A stretch of 64,000 nt of DNA from Roseiarcus sp963764955 (lineage in GTDB: Bacteria; Pseudomonadota; Alphaproteobacteria; Rhizobiales; Beijerinckiaceae): assembly GCA_963764955.1 (NCBI GenBank), contig CAVXVE010000030.1, forward strand, positions 1 through 64,000, in the 5' to 3' direction. Both the position numbers and the translations under genes were made by a program. Below are positions 17,508-27,059 of the stretch, in pieces. How positions within the stretch are numbered: position 1 is the stretch's first letter; each line of letters opens with the position of its first letter. The notes under the pieces were generated by a model that saw nothing but the letters and a program-made list of their open reading frames with translations, did no database searches and was not told where the DNA came from.

Positions 17508-18595
17508 TCAGCGTCTGGGCGCGGTCGCGGCGATCTCGGCGACGAGCGCCAGAACATGCAGCTTGCGGTCGAGATTGAGCGCCTCCGTCTCGCGCTCCGC
17601 CTCGCGGATGCGGTCCCACAAGCCGCCAATCTCCTCCACCCGCAGCGAGCCAGGCTCGGCGTCCCGCGCGTAAACAGCGAGCCAGTCGTAGAGTTCGCGA
17701 TGGAACGCGAGGTAGGTCTCGTCTCCCGCCCGACCGCCGACCGCGTCGGCGAGCCGCGCGACCGCGCGCGGATCGGGGCGCGGCAGGCCGGCGACGACCT
17801 GATCGATCAGCGCGGTAGCCCCTTCCGAATTCCGGCGCAAGCCGGATGAGGGCCTCGCGAACCGATCCGTCGGCCCGTCTGGCCGCGGCGGCGACGGCTT
17901 CATGGCCCGCTTCGCTCCATGGCGGGCCGAGGCCGATCACCGCCCGGACGACCTCATCTTCGTCAAGAGAATCGAGCCGCAAACGGCGGCAGCGCGAGCG
18001 GATTGTGGCCGAAGACCTGGCCCGGCCGATGCGATACGATGAGGATCAGCGATCGCTGCGGCGGCTCCTCAATCATTTTAAGTAACGCATTGGCGCCGTT
18101 TGGATTAAGGTCCTCGGCCGCGTCGACGATAGCGATCCGCCAGCCGCCGAAGGCGGCCGACAATTGGAACACCTGCAGTCCGCTCCGCACGTCGTCGACA
18201 GCGATCTCGGTCGCGAGCCGCTTCGGATTGGTCTTCCACTCGCGCCGGATAAGGGAAAAATCCGGATGGGCGAGCCCCGCCAGCAGCCGCGCCGCCGAAT
18301 GGCTCGGATCGACATGGAGATTTTGCGCCTCGCGCACCGCCTTGGCCGCCGGATCGGGGTTCGCGAGCACGAAGCGGGCGAACGCCCATGCGAGCGTCGC
18401 CTTGCCGATCCCCTCCCTGCCCCCAATCAGCCAGGCGTGGGCGAGGCGGCCCTCGCGATAGGCCGAAAGCATTTCCGCTTCGGCCCGCTCGTGGCCAATC
18501 AGCGAATAGACGTGGCGCGGATGGGGCGCGCCGGGAAGCGCGTCGGCTTCGGGAAGATCGTCGGCCTCGCCCTTTTTCGTGCGAGGCTGGTTCAT
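17508..18595 (-). pseudogene. holB: DNA polymerase III delta prime subunit, two frameshifts as given
   Basis: ATG 18595 overlaps the tmk stop (ATGA). HPRHVYSLIGHERAEAEMLS, then AHAWLIGGREGIGKATLA (Walker A) and NPNGANALLKMIEEPP with SHRPGQV are diagnostic of the clamp-loader subunit. The frame slips near 18010 (before ATIRSRCRRLRLD) and again near 17830 (RLAPE to SEGATALIDQ), each by one extra base, then ends at 17508. The intact product would be about 361 residues. The protein is normally essential for loading the beta clamp, so two disruptions in one gene argue for consensus errors rather than true loss. Confidence 0.85.
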
Positions 18596-19308
18596 GGGCG
18601 GTTCGCCTCGAGCGCCGCCGCAGGATCGAGCCGCGCCTCGACCGCCGACCAGATGGCGGCGGCGACCTCGTCTTCGCTTCCCCCGGCGTCGACGACGACG
18701 CAACGACCGGGCTCGGCGGCGGCGATGTCGAGGAAGGCGCGGCGCAGGGTTGCATGAAAGACCAACCCCTCCGATTCGAACCGGTCGGCGGGCGCCCCGC
18801 CCGGCCTGCGCTCGGCCGCGCGCTTAAGGCCGACTTCCGGGGGCAAGTCGAGGATCAGCGTCAGGTCGGGGCGGTTCGGCCCGACCGTCAGGCGCTCGAG
18901 CGCGGCGATGAACTCGGGCGGGAGACTGCCCGCCGCGCCCTGATAGGCGCGCGTCGAATTGGCGAACCGGTCGCAGACGACCCAGGCGCCGCGCGCGAGC
19001 GCCGGCAGGATCGTCTTTTCGAGATGGTCGATGCGGGCGGCGCCGAACAGCAGCGCTTGGCCCCCGGGGCTGAAGCCGGCGGCAAAGCCGGAAAGGATCG
19101 CCTCGCGGAGCGCCTCCGCGCCCGGCGAGCCGCCCGGCTCGCGCGTGCGGACGACTTCAAGCCCAAGCGCGGCGAGGCGCGCCTCGAGCCGCGCCGCCTG
19201 GACCGACTTGCCCACGCCCTCCCCGCCTTCGAGCGTGATAAAACGGCCCGTGGCCAGCCCGGTCATCTGGCGCGCCCGATGCGAGGCGGTTTCCGCTTCA
19301 ATTCTCAT
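18592..19308 (-). CDS. tmk: Thymidylate kinase
   Basis: RFITLEGGEGVGKSVQAARL carries the P-loop, TREPGGSPGAEALREAILSG the DRx-like lid region, and VVCDRFANSTRAYQGAAGSL the dTMP-binding motif. It phosphorylates dTMP to dTDP. 238 residues from the ATG at 19308; an in-frame ATG at 19266 would sit closer to the family's usual start. Its first about 53 codons plus 220 bases of upstream DNA are duplicated at 22431-22815. In related genomes tmk is normally preceded by a D-alanyl-D-alanine carboxypeptidase and rlpA; here more than 6 kb of other DNA intervenes. Confidence 0.92.
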   Translation of the reverse strand: MRIEAETASHRARQMTGLATGRFITLEGGEGVGKSVQAARLEARLAALGLEVVRTREPGGSPGAEALREAILSGFAAGFSPGGQALLFGAARIDHLEKTILPALARGAWVVCDRFANSTRAYQGAAGSLPPEFIAALERLTVGPNRPDLTLILDLPPEVGLKRAAERRPGGAPADRFESEGLVFHATLRRAFLDIAAAEPGRCVVVDAGGSEDEVAAAIWSAVEARLDPAAALEANRP

Positions 19309-19532
19309 GCCTCACGCCGAAGAAACCGAGCGCCGCCCTTCGCGCAAGCGTCCGCTTCAAGCGCCGCCAACGATCGCCCTTCTCAGCATGGTTCGGCGCC
19401 CTTTGGCAACGCGCGCAAGTGGGACCGGATCGCCGGGAGCGCTAGGGTCAAAATCCAATCGCTTGGACCGCTGTCGACCCTGAGCGGAAGCTCGTCGCTA
19501 CCGATTTAATGTCGCGAAACGACGTTAAGCGG
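19148..19532. repeat. Direct duplication, copy A (tmk 5' end plus upstream DNA)
   Basis: 385 bases that recur in the same orientation at 22431-22815 with a constant offset of 3283 and no net indel; about ten substitutions are visible. It includes the tmk start, P-loop and about 220 bases of leader. The outer end carries a motif (TTGGACCGCTGTCGACCCTG) that is repetitive in rhizobial intergenic DNA. Confidence 0.9.
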
Positions 19533-19943
19533 TCGTAGCCGACCGCATCCGTAGACGGGACAGTTTGGGCGGATGGGGGCCCTACAGAAGCCGCCTCAGG
19601 AACGACCGGAATCCGCGCGATAGCGGCCATTGCATTGCGAGCGCGGACTGCGCTTCACCGCCCAATGGCTAAGTTTGCTCGCTAAGCCCAGCTTCCCGCA
19701 ACCTCGCCGCCCCGAAGATCCCGGCGCAGGCTGAGGCGTCCAGCAACTGAAGTGACTTTACGACGGGATCACGGGATTGTGGAGAAAGCGAATTCACCCG
19801 CAATCTTCCGTCTTGATAGGGTGCTCCGACCAACGTAACCATAACCGATCGGCTGTACGGTCGGGTCCCACGGGCCCAGGCGGCCGGGAGTCCAGGGCGG
19901 CCGCGATGAGGTCGTAGAAGCCTGGCGTTCAGGGAGAGGCGCA
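19533..19943. other. Leader region between tmk and the tannase gene
   Basis: No coding frame is convincing. It starts at the outer end of the duplication and ends at the GGAGAGG ribosome site of the tannase gene. Any promoter for tannase should lie here, but no clear -35/-10 pair was identified. Confidence 0.4.
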
Positions 19944-21875
19944 ATGGAGATTTTCGCGGTTGGGCGCCGACAATTCGGCATGGGGCGGACGAATCTGCTG
20001 GCGACGACGGCGTTCGCGGCGATCGTCTGGGCCGCGTCACCGGCCGCGGGGGCCGGGAGCGGGTCGCCCAAGCTCAGCTGCGCGAAGCTGACCGGGCTGC
20101 CGATCGCCAACACGCGGATCCTGACCGCGACCGAGGTGGCCGCGGGCGGCGGCGTGCCGGCGCATTGCAACGTGGTGGGCGTCATCGACAAGCGGGTCAG
20201 CTCGCAGGACCCCGACCATTACACCTACGGAATCGGCTTCGCGATCAACCTGCCGGACTCCTGGGTCGGCCGTTTCGAAATGATGGGCGGAGGCGGCACC
20301 GACGGGTCGCTCAACCAGAACCCGCAGGGCAACGGCGGCAGCGAACTGACCTCCGGCTGGGTCGTGGCGGCGGACGACGGCGGCCATGAGGACGCCAACC
20401 CCGCGACCTCCAACGGTCTCACGCCCCCGTTCACATGGCAGGACGACGACCCTAACGCCGGGGGGAGCGCGCATTTCGGCATCGATGCGCAGGCGCGCAG
20501 CGACTATGGTTACGAGGCCATGGAGCGTGCGACGCTCGTGACCAAAGAGATCATCTGGTACTATTACGGCGAGCGTCCACAGCATTCCTATTTCTGGGGC
20601 TGCTCCAACGGCGGCCGCGACGCCTTCATGCAAGTGCAGCGCTACCCAGAAAATTACGATGGCGTCGTCGCGGGCAATCCGGGGTTCGACCTGCCGCGCG
20701 CCGGGATTGGCGAAGCGTGGAACGAACAGAGCCTCGCGCCGCTCGCGAACGGCGTCGACGCCAACGGCCAGCCCAACATCGAGCAATCTTTCCAGTCGCA
20801 AGACCTCGAAGTTGCGTCAGCCGCGATCCTCGAAGCCTGCGACGGCCTCGACGGGCTCGTTGACGGCGTCATCGATAATTATTCCGCCTGCACCACCGCG
20901 GTCGTGAAGCCGCATCTCGCGAATTTTACTTGCGGCTCCGGCAGCCACGGCAGCACGCCCCATGGCGGCACATGCCTGACTTCGGCCCAGGTCACGGCCC
21001 TGCTCAAGATCTATGACGGAGCGCACAATTCCGACGACCAGGCCCTATACTCCAACTGGTATTGGGACGCCGGGATCTGGGACCCGCCGACCGCGTCCGG
21101 GCTAGGCTGGCAGGCGTGGAACGTGACCCTGTTCGGCGGCTTGCCCGCAAACCTGAGCTTGGGCGCCGGCGCTGTCCCGATGGTGTTCCATAATCCGCCC
21201 ATCGTCACGCCCGTCAACAGCAGCACGGGCGCGGCCGGCGAGTTGCAGGAGAAGGTGATCTTCGACTATAATTTCGATACGGATGCGCCGACGATCTTCG
21301 CGTCGGTGCGCGGCTATCCCGAGAGCCCGATGGAGTTCATGACCGGCGTCTCGCTCAACCTCGCGCCGTTCGCGTTCCGTGGCGGCAAGATGATCATTTA
21401 CGACAGCGTCAATGACGGGATTTTCTCCGGCGTCGACCTCGTCAACTGGTACAATGCGATGAACAGGGGCCAGTTTGGCCAGGCCCAAGACTTCGCCCGT
21501 TTGTTCCTGGTCCCCAACATGGCCCATTGCGGCGGCGGCCCGGCGACAAGCGACTTTGCCGCAAATACGCTGAGCGCGATCACGGATTGGGTGGAAAACG
21601 GCGCCGCGCCGGCACAGATTGTCGCCGCCAACCACAGCAGTTCGTCGCCGTTCACCGCGGGCGGCGCCGACCCACATCACGTGTTCGCGCCCGGCGTCAC
21701 AACAAACTTCCCGGCCAACGGCGCGCGTCCCATCTGCCCCTATCCCCGCCAGACACGGTACAAGGGCTCTGGGGCGACGAACGAAGCGGCCAACTTTACT
21801 TGCGTCTACCAGCAGCCGGTCTACACCCAGAACTACTTCGACCGACATCGGGGGCCGATCAGCCGGGGTCAATAG
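19944..21875 (+). CDS. Secreted tannase/feruloyl esterase family protein
   Basis: 643 residues. The N-terminal signal peptide (NLLATTAFAAIVWAASPAAG) sends it to the periplasm or outside. The alpha/beta hydrolase core has the nucleophile in YFWGCSNGGRDAF (Ser near 221), DSVNDGIFSG as the acid region and NMAHCGGG with the catalytic His near 527. Flanking cysteines (GCSNGG and AHCGGG) form the CS-D-HC pair that defines the family. Substrates are galloyl, feruloyl or related plant phenolic esters. The ribosome site is GGAGAGG. It lies alone inside the block separating rlpA from tmk, between the two copies of the tmk duplication, consistent with acquired cargo. Confidence 0.85.
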   Translation: MEIFAVGRRQFGMGRTNLLATTAFAAIVWAASPAAGAGSGSPKLSCAKLTGLPIANTRILTATEVAAGGGVPAHCNVVGVIDKRVSSQDPDHYTYGIGFAINLPDSWVGRFEMMGGGGTDGSLNQNPQGNGGSELTSGWVVAADDGGHEDANPATSNGLTPPFTWQDDDPNAGGSAHFGIDAQARSDYGYEAMERATLVTKEIIWYYYGERPQHSYFWGCSNGGRDAFMQVQRYPENYDGVVAGNPGFDLPRAGIGEAWNEQSLAPLANGVDANGQPNIEQSFQSQDLEVASAAILEACDGLDGLVDGVIDNYSACTTAVVKPHLANFTCGSGSHGSTPHGGTCLTSAQVTALLKIYDGAHNSDDQALYSNWYWDAGIWDPPTASGLGWQAWNVTLFGGLPANLSLGAGAVPMVFHNPPIVTPVNSSTGAAGELQEKVIFDYNFDTDAPTIFASVRGYPESPMEFMTGVSLNLAPFAFRGGKMIIYDSVNDGIFSGVDLVNWYNAMNRGQFGQAQDFARLFLVPNMAHCGGGPATSDFAANTLSAITDWVENGAAPAQIVAANHSSSSPFTAGGADPHHVFAPGVTTNFPANGARPICPYPRQTRYKGSGATNEAANFTCVYQQPVYTQNYFDRHRGPISRGQ

Positions 21876-21957
21876 GCTCGGCGCCGAACAATGACGGCGG
21901 ACAAGCGTTTTTGGCCCATGAGCAAGTCGCGGCGGTAAGCCGCGACTGGCGGGCTCC

Positions 21958-22200
21958 CTATAATCCCTCGATAAACTGAAGCTCGCGCGAAGCATCGAGA
22001 CGGAGTGCGAGCAATTGGCGCTCGCCGCAGCGGATGTAAACCGCCGTTGTCGCGACCGTCGTAAGATCGATGCGCTGGATGGCGCCGCCGGTGTGGTGCG
22101 GGCCGGCGGACCATGCATGTTGACGCCGTCGCGAACGAAGAACTGAAAGGAGCTGCCGTTATTGGTCAGATAGAACGCGAAGCCTTCAACTAACGACCGC
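21958..22200 (-). pseudogene. Remnant of an unidentified gene
   Basis: On the minus strand VEGFAFYLTNNGSSFQFFVR, then DGVNMHGPP reads as protein. After a one-base shift near 22090 it continues GGAIQRIDLTTVATTAVYIR, then CGERQLLALRLD and a stop at 21958. The 5' end is cut by the dispersed repeat beginning near 22195, where the frame hits a stop. The gene family is not recognised. Confidence 0.35.
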
Positions 22201-22293
22201 TTTCTCGCGCTCCCGCGCGTTCATAAGACCGATCTCAACGGCGGCTCAGGGTCGTTTTATCCGTCCGCCACGTCGACCGGGAATGGCCGCCAA

Positions 22294-22437
22294 TTGCGCA
22301 TTCTTGTCATCGCGATCGCGATCGCCGAAGGGCCGGACTCCGCCCATAGCGGTCGCCGCCCGTAGGCGGCGATTGGGTTTAGACCTAGTGGGCGTTGCTT
22401 TTGGATTGAGAGGGCCGAAAGGCAACGGCTCGGACGA
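22294..22437. repeat. Dispersed repeat R, copy 1
   Basis: About 144 bases nearly identical to 25389-25533 in the same orientation. Shared blocks include GGGCCGGACTCCGCCCATAG, CGTAGGCGGCGATTGGGTTT and GGCGTTGCTTTTGGATTGAG. Weaker similarity extends another 100 bases to the left. Its right end runs directly into the tmk duplication at CGGACGAC. Confidence 0.82.
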
Positions 22438-22815
22438 CTTCGAGCCCAAGCCCGGCGAGGCGCGCCTCGAGCCGCGCCGCCTGGACCGACTTGCCAACGC
22501 CCTCCCCGCCTTCGAGCGTGATAAAACGACCCGTGGCCAGCCCGGTCATCTGGCGCGCCCGATGCGAGGCGGTTTCCGCTTCAATTCTCATGCCTCACGC
22601 CGAAGAAACCGAGCGCCGCCCTTCGCGCAAGCGTCCGCTTCAAGCGCCGCCAACGATCGCCCTTCTCAGCATGGTTCGGCGCCCTTTGGCAACGCGCGCA
22701 AGTGGGACCGGATCGCCGGGAGCGCTAGAGTCAAAATCCAATCGCTTGGACCGCTGTCGACCCTGAACGGAAGCTCGTCGCTACTGATTCAATGTCGCGA
22801 AACGACGTTGAGCGG
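22431..22815. repeat. Direct duplication, copy B (truncated tmk)
   Basis: Second copy of 19148-19532. It retains the tmk start (minus-strand ATG at 22591) and P-loop, but after about 53 codons the frame runs into repeat R and stops at 22385. The 68-residue product would have no lid or base-binding site and cannot be a working kinase. Confidence 0.88.
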
Positions 22816-23218
22816 ACATAACAGACCGGGGCCTCGGAAGTCGCAGGTGGGCGGAAAGCGCGCCGACACGAGTCGCCTGGGGAAGGACCGGAGTGCGGGC
22901 CAAAGCCGCCGTTCCATTGCAAGCACGAAACAGGCTTCGCGACGACGAAAATGGAAGAGCTCGCGGCAATTGCTCACTGCCCATTCCGCGAGGCAACGGA
23001 ACGGGCGGCCCAATTTCGTCGTCAGCTCATGCTACCAGTCAGACCATTTCCGAGACTTGCGAGATGCGATCGAGGCTACTGGTCCACTGCGCTCCATAGT
23101 GGGACTACCTCCAATGGCGCGCCGTGGGTCGCCCCTAAAGCAACCGGCGCGCTTCCCGAGAGCGCAGACGTTGCATACCGCCCGCATTTTCGCTCAAGTC
23201 GAAAGTTCTGGGCACCGA
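22816..23218. other. Intergenic stretch, no gene recognised
   Basis: Sequence between the duplication and the 3' end of the BNR-repeat gene. Frames on both strands lack ribosome sites and family resemblance. Confidence 0.4.
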
Positions 23219-24876
23219 TCAGGGCAGCCCGGAGATCGAGCGAGTGAAGTCCGCCGTCGTGTTCTTACCGGTCGCTTGGCCGAAGACCGGATAAACCGTC
23301 GTCGATCCGCTCGCCGCCAAGCCCATATAGTCGCCAAGAAAGTGACCCCCAGCCTCGGGCGCGTCGAGGATGTTGAAGGGGGTGGTCGTCAGCCGCTGTT
23401 CGTCGCCCCAGCTCGTGGCCTTGGAACAGTCGTTTGAGACTGTGCATATGACCGCGAAGTAGTCCGTTCCCTCGAACCCGGTCGGCGTGTTCGTATCGTT
23501 GCGGAAGTCATAGTAAGTGACGACGACGGCCTTGCCGTCGCCGGTCGCGACGACCGCCGGAATGAAGGCCTGCTGGCGACACGGATTTGTCGTGTTCGCC
23601 GGCGTCTGATTGACCATGATCGGCTTCGACCAGGTGACGCCGCCGTCCAGCGATTGGCTGAAGGCGATCCCGTCAATCGGGATTGTCCCTGTCGGAGTTG
23701 TGCAGGTGGCCGTTGTGAAGCGGTCGTCCTGCCAGGTGAGATAGAGCGCCCCGGTCTTCGGATTGACCGAGACCGCGTAGAGGATGGAGGCGTCGCGCAG
23801 CGCCTGCCCCGAGTCCGGGGAGACCACCCCGACCACGGAGATATCTTGCGCGAAAACCGGCGTGCTCCAGTTGGTGCCCTTGTTCGACGAGAACGACATA
23901 CTCGATGCTCAACCCCGAAGGCGTCACCCCGATGGCGGTGAAGAAATCGTAGACATTGCCATTCGGGGTCACCTGAACGAGATTGTCGATCGTCTGGGCG
24001 TTGGTTCCCGGGCTGAAGATCGCCGTCGGCGGGCCAAAGCTGACGCCATTGTCGGTCGACAGCGACAAGAGAGACGGGCCGGTAAAGAAAAACTTGAAGA
24101 GGGGAGCGCCGCCCCGGGTCGCATTGAACAGCTGCCGCGCGATCATGACGCCGTCGTTTTGCGCGAGCAAGTCGGCGCCCGCTTGGGTCGGCGGGAAGAC
24201 GCTCAGTTGATCCCACACCGCATAGACGAAGCCGTTGTCGGTCGGGTCGGCGGTCACCGAGTTCTTGTCGTTGAGCACATGCGGCGAGTTGTTCGCGATC
24301 AGCACCACCGGAGCGCTCCATGTGGTGCCGTGATCGGTCGACCGGCTCATGTCCATACCGCCTTTCCGCGCGCCGAAGGGCGTGGTCGGCTTGGCGGGAT
24401 CGAGGAAAAGCGACATGAAGAGCGCGGTGCCGTCGTTGGCGAAGGCGACCCAGGGATCGCTGGCGCGGGCCGCCTTGCCTCCCGTGCACTCCGTCACCCC
24501 GGGCGGGTTCGGCGGGATCGGGTTCGTCCAGGTCGAGCCGCCGTCGTTGGACAAGGCGTCGGTGAGCCCGCGCGCGCCGCCGTCCGACCAGCGGTCCTGC
24601 TGATGGCCGACCAGCAGTCGGGACGGGTCCATCGGATCGACTGCGACCCATGGCTCGATTGCGGTGCTCGGATAAACTACGCTGCCGAAGGTGGTCTCCT
24701 GCTGGTGCACATTGTCCTTAGTGCAGGAAGTGAACGGATCAGTGCCGGTCACTTGCACGAGCGGACCAAGAGTCTGTCGCTTGGACGGTTGACGCGAACC
24801 CGATTGCGCAGACTGATGCGACGAGGCTGCCACTGGCGAGCCGGCGCAAGAAAAAACGCGTGGTGCGATTCATCAT
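23219..24876 (-). pseudogene. Secreted BNR-repeat (sialidase-fold) protein, two frameshifts as given
   Basis: ATG 24876 follows AGGGAGAG, and the true N-terminus MMNRTTRFFLRRLASGSLVA ... STVQA is a signal peptide in a frame that slips near 24790. The mature part shows repeated beta-propeller Asp-box motifs: SNDGGSTWTN, STDHGTTWSA, STDNGVSFGP, SSNKGTNWSTP and SLDGGVTWSK. A second slip is near 23893 (SIEYV to FSSNKGTNWS). Each is one extra base. The restored length is about 551 residues. Such exo-sialidase-like propellers may be glycan-active or simply adhesive; no catalytic Arg triad was identified. It shares the rlpA-tmk insertion with the tannase gene. Confidence 0.76.
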
Positions 24877-25388
24877 CTTGCTCTCCCTGGGTTCCTTCGC
24901 TGTCGATGTGTCGTCTCAATCTTATGGCGTCGTTGGCTCCCCCTTCGCTGAAGTTCGTGCGAGCGCTCATGATGGGCGCCGGCTCGGCGGCGACGCCACG
25001 TTATCGCCCAATCGGGCCCGCCTTTGCGACCTCTGGAGCAGCGCGTGATGGCCCCTACCAGGATTGCGCGTTCACGAAGAATGTGAACAGCAGAAACCTA
25101 GAATGTCCAATACCAAATTGAGTTATATCCGGCGGCAACCATCGCCAGTCACGCCTCTCTTGCGCCGCTATTGCGAGAACGTTCCGTGCGACACTCTTGC
25201 GCAACTTCGCCGCCTATGCTGTGGCGCCCCCCATCGAAAAGGGCGGAGACGCAGTCGCCTTATGCTCAGTTACGCCCTCAGCCGAAGACCGCTTTCTCGC
25301 GCTTACCGCCCATTCGTAGGGCCGATCCTGAAGGGCGGCAACGGGTACGGTTTGGCGCGTTCGCCGCGCTGTTGCCGAATGACCCCTA
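24877..25388. other. Upstream region of the BNR gene, no gene recognised
   Basis: No convincing coding frame. The left part must hold the leftward promoter for the BNR gene; no clear -35/-10 was seen. Its right side (from about 25280) is the weakly conserved left flank of repeat R. Confidence 0.38.
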
Positions 25389-25533
25389 TTTGCGCATTCT
25401 TGCCATCGCATCGCGATCGCCGAAGGGCCGGACTCCGCCCATAGCGGTCGCCGTCCGTAGGCGGCGATTGGGTTTTGACCTAGTGGGCGTTGCTTTTGGA
25501 TTGAGAAGGCCGAAAGGCAACGGCTCGGACGAC
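25389..25533. repeat. Dispersed repeat R, copy 2
   Basis: Same orientation and about 95% identity by eye to 22294-22437. The right boundary is shared exactly (GGCAACGGCTCGGACGAC); beyond it this copy continues into unrelated AATCTCTTGCAGG instead of tmk sequence. Confidence 0.82.
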
Positions 25534-25681
25534 AATCTCTTGCAGGAAATCAGAAATCAGCTTAAGCTTGCCCCATGAACAATCCTGCCCTTTTCCATGG
25601 CATCGGCCGCAGGCCGCCGTTCCGGCGCGTCTCACTAGAAGGAGAAGGGCCGCGAGAAATTTTTTTCGCGGAAAATCCCGC

Positions 25682-25707
25682 GTAACCCATTGAAAAGTCT
25701 CGTTTCG
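25682..25707. repeat. Short repeat shared with 54612-54638
   Basis: GTAACCCATTGAAAA followed by GTCTCGTTTCG. The other copy differs only by one extra A. The surrounding 25534-25868 contains no gene. Confidence 0.6.
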
Positions 25708-25868
25708 GACGAAGAGAATCCAAGGAAATCCAAGCTTTTCCAACCCTCAAAAATGGGGCTTTTGCAGCGAAAGGGCCGAGGCCCAAGAAAACCCAAATCG
25801 AGTCCGACGAACCCTTTGCGGCCCGTCCCCGCGAAGGAGCCACCCGCTCATTCCAAAGGCAAGGCGGC

Positions 25869-27059
25869 CTAATAGTCCGCCCGAGCGGACTTTGCGGCTT
25901 TCACATGCTCGACTGCGATCGTCGGCCGCTTGGGCGGCAGGCGCGCGGGCCCGGAATAGGCATGCGCGCGCTCGGCGCTCGCGTGAAGCTCCGGCCGGCG
26001 CGGCGGCGCGACGACGTGCGCGGATGAAGACGGAGCGAGAGCGGCAAAGACAAGCGCGCTGCTGCGATTGGAGCCGAGATCGAAGGGGCGGGGCGGCGGC
26101 AACGGAACCGCGCCGCCCGGAATGCGAAGCGGAGGCAGAGGCGCATCGGCTTCCGGGGCTTCGGCCGCGGGCGCGGCGTCCTGGGACGGCTCGGCCACGG
26201 GCGCGGGAGCGACCGCCGCCACGCGCACCGGTTCAGGCTCAGGCTCGGGCGCCGGGGCGGGACGCCTCGCAACCTCGATCGGCGCCGGAGGCTCGGGCGC
26301 CGCCGTCGGCGACGCCGACCTCCCGCCGCCGCCGGAGAAGAACGAGAAGATCGACTGCGTCTGCGTCTCAGCTTCCGCCACCATGGTCGGCGCGGTCGGA
26401 AAGCCGATCATGTTGGCGGGCGATCCATCGGTGCGAAGGCTCGCAAGCAACTGCGAATCGTCCGATCCCTCCATCGGCGCCGGTCCGACATAATCGACCT
26501 TCACCCGCGCCGTCCCCATGGCCTTCATGTCGAGGACGTCCGCGACCCGCGAGGACACGTCCATCACCCGCCCGGCGTGATAAGGGCCGCGATCGTTGAC
26601 CCGGACGATGATCGAATAGCCGTTTCCGAGATTGGTCACCCGGGCGTAGCTCGGCAGCGGCATGGTCGGATGGGCGGCGGTCAGCGAGGCCATGTCATAG
26701 ACCTCGCCGTTGGCGGTGCGGCGGCCATGGAACGCCGCGCCGTACCAGGAGGCCATCCCGACCGCCGAATATGAGGGATTTACCGTGGGAACATACCTGT
26801 GGCCGGCGACTGTGTAGGGGCGGCCGACCAGATATTCCCCCCCTCCGCGAGGCACCGGTCGGCCATCGGCGACGACCTTCGGACTGGCGTGACCGTATCT
26901 GGCCTGGGAGAAATGTTCATGCCCGTGGGAATACGAGACCCGTGTGGGCGGCGGAGTGGCGCAACCGACGAGCGCAACCGCCGCCACGCCGAGGCTTGCG
27001 GCGGCTCGCCATCTCCGGTCGCCGGCACAAACGCACGGTTTAAGGCCCGAAACGCTCAT
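25869..27059 (-). CDS. rlpA: RlpA family septal ring lytic transglycosylase/lipoprotein
   Basis: 396 residues from ATG 27059. A lipoprotein signal ends in VALVGCA (lipobox Cys). The double-psi beta-barrel (GMASWYGAAFHGRRTANGEV, then VRVNDRGPYHAGRVMDVSS) is the RlpA catalytic core, which cleaves denuded peptidoglycan glycans at the division site. The C-terminal 200 residues are Pro/Ala/Glu-rich linker with no visible SPOR domain. In relatives it precedes dac-tmk-holB; here the order is broken by inserted DNA downstream of its stop, so it now lies about 6.5 kb from tmk. Confidence 0.85.
   Translation of the reverse strand: MSVSGLKPCVCAGDRRWRAAASLGVAAVALVGCATPPPTRVSYSHGHEHFSQARYGHASPKVVADGRPVPRGGGEYLVGRPYTVAGHRYVPTVNPSYSAVGMASWYGAAFHGRRTANGEVYDMASLTAAHPTMPLPSYARVTNLGNGYSIIVRVNDRGPYHAGRVMDVSSRVADVLDMKAMGTARVKVDYVGPAPMEGSDDSQLLASLRTDGSPANMIGFPTAPTMVAEAETQTQSIFSFFSGGGGRSASPTAAPEPPAPIEVARRPAPAPEPEPEPVRVAAVAPAPVAEPSQDAAPAAEAPEADAPLPPLRIPGGAVPLPPPRPFDLGSNRSSALVFAALAPSSSAHVVAPPRRPELHASAERAHAYSGPARLPPKRPTIAVEHVKAAKSARADY

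Noticed and set aside
22385..22591. A second thymidylate kinase gene
   Set aside because: Only the first 53 codons match tmk; the rest is translated repeat R, and the enzyme's lid and base-binding parts are missing.
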